A stretch of DNA of 36,234 nucleotides from an uncultured Clostridia bacterium (GTDB lineage Bacteria > Bacillota > Clostridia > Oscillospirales > Ruminococcaceae): NCBI GenBank assembly GCA_944386445.1, contig CALXBD010000093.1, positions 1-36,234 on the forward strand. The letters run 5' to 3'. Position 1 is the first letter of the stretch, and each line of letters opens with the position of its first letter. The notes under the pieces are model-generated. The model had not been told where the DNA came from and did no database searches. It was given only the letters and a program-made list of their open reading frames with translations. Positions 31,208 to 36,234 of this stretch are shown here, piece after piece. A program made the translations under genes and the position numbers.

Positions 31208-31725
31208 CGCTTGGAAAAAATGCAAAAAGCATCTCGAAATGGGTGCTGTACAGCTTGCTTTTGATACTGCTTCATGCCCTGCAGGCGACGCCGTCTTTAC
31301 TGTCGATCGGTGGTATCAAACCGGTACTGATTATCCCGATGGCCGTCTCGGTAGCCCTTTTTGAAAACGAAGCCGGCAGCGGCGCTTTCGGGCTGGCTGC
31401 CGGACTATTATGGGATTTCTCTTCCGGCAGACTGTTTGGCTTTTATGGCATGGCTTTAATGATTTGCTGTGTCTGTGTCTCGCTTCTGTCTATGTATTTC
31501 TTAAAGGTCAACCTTTCAAATGCCATTCTGCTTTCAGCAGGAACCGGCTTCCTGCTGTGTTTGTGGGATTTCATCTTCTATTACCTGATTTGGGGGTATG
31601 GAAGCAACGCCATCAGTTTCGGAAAACTGATGCTGATATTAATCTATACAGTGGCCCTTTCCGGACCGATCTATCTGCTGGTGCGAATCATCGCGTTACG
31701 GCTGAATCCGGTCCTGCGGGCCTGA
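31204..31725 (+). CDS. mreD: Rod-shape protein MreD
   Basis: MreD (173 residues) is a polytopic membrane protein of the elongation complex with about five hydrophobic helices, including GLAAGLLWDFSSGRLFGFYGMALMI, in the usual position after mreC. Its ATG overlaps the mreC stop. The stem GGGCCTG/CAGGCCC (31718-31724 and 31735-31741) spans its stop codon but has no T-run. Confidence 0.9.
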   Translation: MTLGKNAKSISKWVLYSLLLILLHALQATPSLLSIGGIKPVLIIPMAVSVALFENEAGSGAFGLAAGLLWDFSSGRLFGFYGMALMICCVCVSLLSMYFLKVNLSNAILLSAGTGFLLCLWDFIFYYLIWGYGSNAISFGKLMLILIYTVALSGPIYLLVRIIALRLNPVLRA

Positions 31726-31797
31726 GTTTCTCGGCAGGCCCTCACAGTTTTCAAAAACAGAGGTCCTGCCATCGCATTTTCCAAAGGAGGTCTCCTT

Positions 31798-33894
31798 ATG
31801 CAGCAAAAAAAGACGCCTAAACCCCATGAGCGCAATCGTCTGATTATCCTGAGCTTTTTAGCTGCCTGCGTCTGCGCGGTTTACATCCTGAATCTCATGA
31901 ATTTTCAGGTAGTTCGGGGGGCCGAATTCCAAGCCCAGACACAACAGATGACTGTCAGCAAGATTTCCGTAAAGGCTGCACGCGGAGAAATTCTGGACTG
32001 CGACGGCGTGGCTTTGGCCGAAAATAAAGTGGGATTTAATGTGGTATTCTATTACTCGTTTCTTCCCAAGGCTGAGCAAAATCGTATCATCGCCGGCCTG
32101 ATTGAGATTTTGGAGGAAAATGGAGAGGATTGGTATGACCCTCTGCCAATGACGCTTTCCGGAGAACCGGCCTTTATGGAGGACAGGGAGACGGATATTG
32201 CTACACTGAAGGACAAGCTGGGCGTTAATGTCTATGCAACTGCTTCAGACTGTATGTACAATCTCAAGGAATTATTTGACATCGATGAAGGCTATGACGA
32301 CCTGACAGCAAGAAAAATTGCCGGGGTCCGCTATGGAATGGTCTTGTCCGATTTTTCTGTGAACAACAACCAATATGCTTTTGCTGAGGATGTATCCACC
32401 GATACCGCTCTGTTGATTAAGGAAATGTCCCATCTTCTGCCCGGCGTCGATATCGTGGATGAGGATATTCGCGTATATCCTCAGGGCGATGTGGCGCCTC
32501 ATATTGTGGGCGTTATCGGGAAAATGTACGCGGAAGAATACTATGGCACGAAAGATGAAAACGGAGAGGTTGTCGTCGAAGGTTATCAGGATAAGGGTTA
32601 TAAAATGGACAGCCTTGTAGGTAAGATGGGTATCGAGCAGGAAATGGAAGATGTCCTTCATGGCGTGGATGGCGTAAAAACCGTCGAGCAGAGTAAGGAT
32701 GGTTCCATTATCAGCGAGGAAATTACAACCGCCCCCCAGTCCGGCAGCAATGTGGTGCTGACAATTGATTCCGAATTTCAAAAGAAGGTCCAGGATATCC
32801 TTGAGAACCATATTCTTATGCTGCGCCAAAGGGAGCCAACTGAAAACGGACCTAATGGCAGCAATGCTGAGGGCGGTGCTGTTGTGGTTCTGGACGCAAA
32901 AACAGGCGGCGTATTGGCTGCGGCAACATACCCTAGTTATGATCTGAATGACTATTTTTCTGACTATGCGTCCATTCGTGACGCTGAATTCAGCCCTCTC
33001 AATAACAGGGCCTTCAACGGGCTTTACCGGCCAGGTTCAACCTTTAAAACTGCGGTGGCCGCCGGTGCGCTTCAAGAAGGAGTCATTACGCCCACAGATA
33101 CAGTCAACTGCCAACGGGTATACCGCTATTATGATATCCTGCCTGGAAATCAATTCCGGCCCACCTGTCTGGGATATCATGGAAACACTAATGTGGTCAA
33201 AGCTTTGACCGTTTCCTGCAATATCTTCTTTTACGATGTGGGACGCAGACTTGGCGCCGATAAGATGAATGTCTACGCAAATCTTTTAGGGCTTGGTGTG
33301 CCTACCGGTATCGAACTGAATGAAAGCATCGGCGGTATCTCCGGGCCGGAACGCTCGGAAGAACTCGGTAAAACCTGGGTGCAGGGCGATATCTGTCAGG
33401 CTGCTATCGGACAGATGGACACCAACGTAACTCCTTTGCAAATGGCTGTTCAAGCCATGACTCTGGCCAATCGTGGTACCCGTTACCGCGCCCATCTGGT
33501 GAAAGAGGTCCGCAGTTATGACAATTCGGAAGTAATTTCTTCAACACCTGTCACCGTGCTATCAGAATTTGAAATGACAGATTCTACCTTTGAGGCCATC
33601 AAGGCCGGTATGCTGGGAGCTGCAGCTGCAGTCCCCGCACCTTATCAGCTCACGGATCTGGGTTATGAGGTTGCGCTAAAAACCGGCACCCCTCAGAAGA
33701 ATAACACAGAATACCACTCTGCAGCAATCGCTTTTGCTCCGGCAGATGATGCGGATATCGCCATTAGCGTTATGCTGGAAGAGGGCGAAAATGCAAACTA
33801 TATTATCCGACAGGTTTTGGATGCCTATTACGGTACTGACCAAGCTCAGGATGCGGAAGATAATACCGCTTCCGATACCCAAGCTGAGGAATAG
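31798..33894 (+). CDS. mrdA: Class B penicillin-binding protein 2 (elongation transpeptidase)
   Basis: This 698-residue transpeptidase cross-links peptidoglycan in the elongation complex. There is a short cytoplasmic start, a transmembrane helix (about 16-35), a dimerisation/pedestal domain with AARGEILDCDG (about 60) and a transpeptidase domain (about 320-680). The three active-site motifs are SxxK in RPGSTFKTA, SxN in TVSCNIFF and KTG in LKTGTPQK. AAAGGAGG precedes ATG at 31798. RodA, its usual glycosyltransferase partner, is not encoded in this stretch. Confidence 0.95.
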   Translation: MQQKKTPKPHERNRLIILSFLAACVCAVYILNLMNFQVVRGAEFQAQTQQMTVSKISVKAARGEILDCDGVALAENKVGFNVVFYYSFLPKAEQNRIIAGLIEILEENGEDWYDPLPMTLSGEPAFMEDRETDIATLKDKLGVNVYATASDCMYNLKELFDIDEGYDDLTARKIAGVRYGMVLSDFSVNNNQYAFAEDVSTDTALLIKEMSHLLPGVDIVDEDIRVYPQGDVAPHIVGVIGKMYAEEYYGTKDENGEVVVEGYQDKGYKMDSLVGKMGIEQEMEDVLHGVDGVKTVEQSKDGSIISEEITTAPQSGSNVVLTIDSEFQKKVQDILENHILMLRQREPTENGPNGSNAEGGAVVVLDAKTGGVLAAATYPSYDLNDYFSDYASIRDAEFSPLNNRAFNGLYRPGSTFKTAVAAGALQEGVITPTDTVNCQRVYRYYDILPGNQFRPTCLGYHGNTNVVKALTVSCNIFFYDVGRRLGADKMNVYANLLGLGVPTGIELNESIGGISGPERSEELGKTWVQGDICQAAIGQMDTNVTPLQMAVQAMTLANRGTRYRAHLVKEVRSYDNSEVISSTPVTVLSEFEMTDSTFEAIKAGMLGAAAAVPAPYQLTDLGYEVALKTGTPQKNNTEYHSAAIAFAPADDADIAISVMLEEGENANYIIRQVLDAYYGTDQAQDAEDNTASDTQAEE

Positions 33895-34063
33895 GCTGCA
33901 AATTGACATCAAAAAAGTGGTCATATTTTTGTCGAAACTGCGGTTTTTTCAGAAAAAAGGTTTTGTCAAAAGAAATTCACAGATAGTAGTAGAAAATTAG
34001 CGTAAAATATGTTAAACTAAAAATATATAGCTTCATCCTGCAACTTCCGAAAGGACGTCCGGC

Positions 34064-34825
34064 ATGATAAACCAACCTAACCGCTCCCCCGGAAACCAGG
34101 TGATTTCGTTGGCCTCCGGTAAAGGCGGCGTGGGAAAATCCACCCTTTGTGTGGGCCTGGGACTCGGTTTCGCTCTTCTGGGAGAATCCGTGCTGATGAT
34201 CGAATTCGACATCGGACTCCGGGGAATTGATCTGATGCTCGGCATCTCAGACCAGATTGTCTTTGACCTGGGGGATCTCCTGGAAGGCCGCTGTACCATC
34301 AGCAAGGCGATCGTGGAATCTCCTCTGAACCAAAATCTTAACGCTATCGTTGCCCCTATCCGTATGGATGCGCCTCTGAATACGGAAGACGTCCATCTTC
34401 TGGTAAATGGCCTTCGACCGCATTTTGACCGCATTATTTTGGATATGCCCGCCGGCTTGGGAACTTCAGCTAAGGTGACCGCCGTCGCAGCTGATCTTGC
34501 CATTATTGTGGCTACACCGGACCGTATCTGCGTTCGGGATGGCTGCCAAATGGTTCAGGAACTGCAGCGTGCAGGATTTAGAAACCATAGGCTCTGTATT
34601 AACCGCGTGGATGAAAAGTTCATCCGCCGGGATGTAATTTCCGACTTGGATGAGGTTATCGATGGCGTGGGATCCCAGCTCATCGGGGTGCTGCCTGATG
34701 ACCCTTCCATTCAGCTGCGTTTATCCAGAGGGCTGGCACTTAAGGAAAATCATCGCGTTACTCGTATCTGCAAGGCAATCGCCCGTCGTATCAGAGGGGA
34801 ATATGTCCCTCTCCTGCTCCGGTAA
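34064..34825 (+). CDS. minD: MinD-like septum-site ATPase
   Basis: This 253-residue ParA/MinD P-loop ATPase has the deviant Walker A SGKGGVGKSTL (about 18-27), MIEFDIGLRGIDLMLG matching the MinD switch I region, DLLEGRCTISKA, and Walker B region RIILDMPAGLG. In MinD proteins ATP-bound dimers sit on the membrane by a C-terminal amphipathic helix; the basic RICKAIARRIRGEYVPLLL tail here could serve, but it is not a textbook match. minC and minE are absent from both flanks. It follows mrdA by 169 bases (AT-rich; no promoter that I can defend). A GAAAGGA ribosome site precedes the ATG. Confidence 0.85.
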   Translation: MINQPNRSPGNQVISLASGKGGVGKSTLCVGLGLGFALLGESVLMIEFDIGLRGIDLMLGISDQIVFDLGDLLEGRCTISKAIVESPLNQNLNAIVAPIRMDAPLNTEDVHLLVNGLRPHFDRIILDMPAGLGTSAKVTAVAADLAIIVATPDRICVRDGCQMVQELQRAGFRNHRLCINRVDEKFIRRDVISDLDEVIDGVGSQLIGVLPDDPSIQLRLSRGLALKENHRVTRICKAIARRIRGEYVPLLLR

Positions 34826-34879
34826 ACAGGAATTTCATTGATGACTTACAACACAGAATTTACAGAGGAGGAACTGTTT

Positions 34880-35281
34880 ATGAACATCGCACTTATCGCT
34901 CATGACTCAAAAAAAGAACTGATGGTACAGTTCTGCATTGCTTACTGCGGTATTTTGAGCAGACATAATCTTTGCTCTACCGGCACTACCGGCAAACTGA
35001 TTTCCGAAGCTACGGGACTGAATATCAAAAGATTTTTGAGCGGCCCTCAAGGCGGAGATCAGCAGATCGCTTCCCTGATCGCTTGCAATGAAATCGACCT
35101 CCTGCTCTTTTTCCGCGATCCCCTGACCACAAAAACTCATGAGTGCAATGAAATGAATCTGCTGCGTCTTTGCGATGTCCATAATATTCCGGTGGCAACG
35201 AATATTGCCACTGCAGAAGTCCTGATCCATGGTCTGGAACGGGGCGATCTCGACTGGCGTATTATCGCCAATCAGCGCTAA
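34880..35281 (+). CDS. mgsA: Methylglyoxal synthase
   Basis: MgsA (133 residues) converts dihydroxyacetone phosphate to methylglyoxal, an overflow branch of glycolysis. The N-terminal [13 protein letters not shown], the phosphate-binding [17 protein letters not shown] with the catalytic Asp, and LLFFRDPL are all present. The frame opens at 34838, but ATG at 34880 has GAGGAGG upstream and starts on the domain. It lies between minD and hisS. Confidence 0.95.
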   Translation: MNIALIAHDSKKELMVQFCIAYCGILSRHNLCSTGTTGKLISEATGLNIKRFLSGPQGGDQQIASLIACNEIDLLLFFRDPLTTKTHECNEMNLLRLCDVHNIPVATNIATAEVLIHGLERGDLDWRIIANQR

Positions 35282-35316
35282 CTACATTTAATTTTACAGC
35301 AAAGGAAATTGGTATC

Positions 35317-36234
35317 ATGGCTTTGGAAATTCGTTCCATTAAGGGCACTCAGGATGTCCTGCCCGCAGACACTTATAAATGGCAGTTCGTTGAACGGCTG
35401 TTTTTGGATACTGCCAGACTTTATGGGTTCCAAGAGATACGGATCCCTACTTTTGAAGATAAAGGGCTTTTTATCCGCTCTGTCGGCGACACTACGGATG
35501 TGGTGCAGAAGGAGATGTACACCTTTACCGACCTGGGCGGCCGGGAACTGGCGCTCCGTCCGGAAGGAACCGCCGGTATTAACCGCGCCGTCATCGAAAG
35601 CGGACTGATTAATGAGGCATTACCGCTGAAATTAAGTTACGTGCTGTCCTGCTTCCGGGCAGAAAAGCCTCAGGCGGGACGCTTCAGAGAGTTCCATCAG
35701 CTGGGCATGGAACTGTTTGGTTCCCAATCCCCTGCAGCCGATGCGGAAGTAATTTCCTTTGTGAATGAGTTTTTCAGCATTTTGGGATTGACAGGAATCT
35801 CCTTGGAGATCAACTCCATTGGCTGCCCTAATTGCCGGAAAAACTACCATGCCGCACTGAAGGCTTACTTCGAAAAACGGAAGGACGAGCTGTGTGAAAC
35901 ATGCCTGACACGGCTGGAAAAGAATCCTCTGCGGATTTTGGACTGCAAGAGCCCAATCTGCAAGGAAATTGCAAAAGACGCTCCCATTGGCTTGGATTAT
36001 CTATGTGATGACTGCAAAGAGCATTTCGAAGGCCTGAAAAAGCGGTTGGATGCGTTGAACATCGCTTATACGGTCAATCCGCGTATTGTCCGGGGGCTGG
36101 ACTACTATACCAAGACGGTTTTTGAGTTCGTTTCCGGGGATATCGGCGCCCAAAGCACTGTCTGCGGCGGCGGACGGTATGACGGCTTAATCAAAAGCCT
36201 GGGCGGTGCGGATCAACCCGGTATCGGCTATGCA
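35317..36234 (+). CDS. hisS: Histidyl-tRNA synthetase (partial, runs off right edge)
   Basis: 306 residues of HisRS (usual length about 420) are present; there is no stop before the window end. This class II synthetase charges tRNA-His. Visible are IRSIKGTQDVLP, LRPEGTAGINRAV, motif 2 FRAEKPQAGRFREFHQLGMELFG, the histidine-binding VRGLDYYTKTVFEF and CGGGRYDGLI. The Cys-rich CPNC...CETC...CKSPIC...CDDC insertion is usual in Firmicutes. ATG at 35317 has AAAGGA upstream. The 35-base gap after mgsA leaves no room for a T-box, so it is probably expressed by readthrough. Confidence 0.97.
   Translation, partial: MALEIRSIKGTQDVLPADTYKWQFVERLFLDTARLYGFQEIRIPTFEDKGLFIRSVGDTTDVVQKEMYTFTDLGGRELALRPEGTAGINRAVIESGLINEALPLKLSYVLSCFRAEKPQAGRFREFHQLGMELFGSQSPAADAEVISFVNEFFSILGLTGISLEINSIGCPNCRKNYHAALKAYFEKRKDELCETCLTRLEKNPLRILDCKSPICKEIAKDAPIGLDYLCDDCKEHFEGLKKRLDALNIAYTVNPRIVRGLDYYTKTVFEFVSGDIGAQSTVCGGGRYDGLIKSLGGADQPGIGYA

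Noticed and set aside
33895-34063. TTGACA at about 33903 as a minD promoter
   Set aside because: No acceptable -10 at normal spacing; the gap is AT-rich and yields many poor matches.

Overview
The window looks like a chromosomal segment of a low-to-moderate-GC Clostridia member, perhaps Oscillospirales/Ruminococcaceae-like. That placement is inferred from gene order and protein families only. Support comes from the AUU-started infC-rpmI-rplT operon behind a leader attenuator, the nadD-yqeK-LCP-rsfS block, the smc-ftsY block, the topA-dprA pair, DUF4321 beside maf, and mreBCD-PBP2-minD-mgsA. I see no tRNA, rRNA, CRISPR array or insertion sequence. Most of the window is housekeeping; the accessory-looking parts are the left edge (1-2000) and 21499-22345.

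Layout. (1) 1-1968: a CRP/FNR-family regulator faces two tandem HD-domain genes. A perfect CRP/FNR-type palindrome (861-878) lies between them, centred about 41.5 bp upstream of the start site inferred for the HD genes. (2) 1995-2560: a flavin-reductase-like PNPOx-family gene and a bidirectional terminator. (3) 2561-19937, all minus strand: RNA methyltransferase, luxS, dprA, topA, trmFO, plsX, rnc, a radical-SAM gene, smc, ftsY, a small membrane protein carrying an OadB-type GGADGPT motif, XTP/dITP pyrophosphatase, yhbY, nadD, yqeK, an LCP protein and rsfS. This run covers translation, tRNA modification, envelope precursors, chromosome topology and NAD synthesis, with many overlapping or closely abutting genes. 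(4) 20029-21419: infC-rpmI-rplT with a consensus promoter and an L20-type attenuator leader. (5) 21499-22345: two tandem XRE repressor-like paralogues, divergent from a small unknown ORF across a 27-bp perfect palindrome that contains TATAAT in both arms. (6) 22346-25159: metY-type sulfhydrylase with its own promoter and terminator, a calcineurin-like phosphoesterase, and a convergent DUF1624 membrane protein. (7) 25249-29154: zapA, U32 peptidase-family protein, dut, DUF4321 and maf. (8) 29163-36234: mreB, mreC, mreD, a class B PBP2, minD and mgsA, then hisS running off the right edge.

How they work together. Region 8 is the cell-elongation machinery, with a MinD that lacks the minC, minE and rodA genes I would expect beside it. 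Region 4 is feedback-controlled translation. The best candidates for undescribed biology are the XRE-pair/palindrome/small-ORF module, the CRP-controlled HD-domain pair, and the OadB-motif miniprotein between ftsY and the XTP/dITP pyrophosphatase gene. Start sites were moved from the longest open frame whenever a good Shine-Dalgarno sequence or family alignment indicated an internal start.
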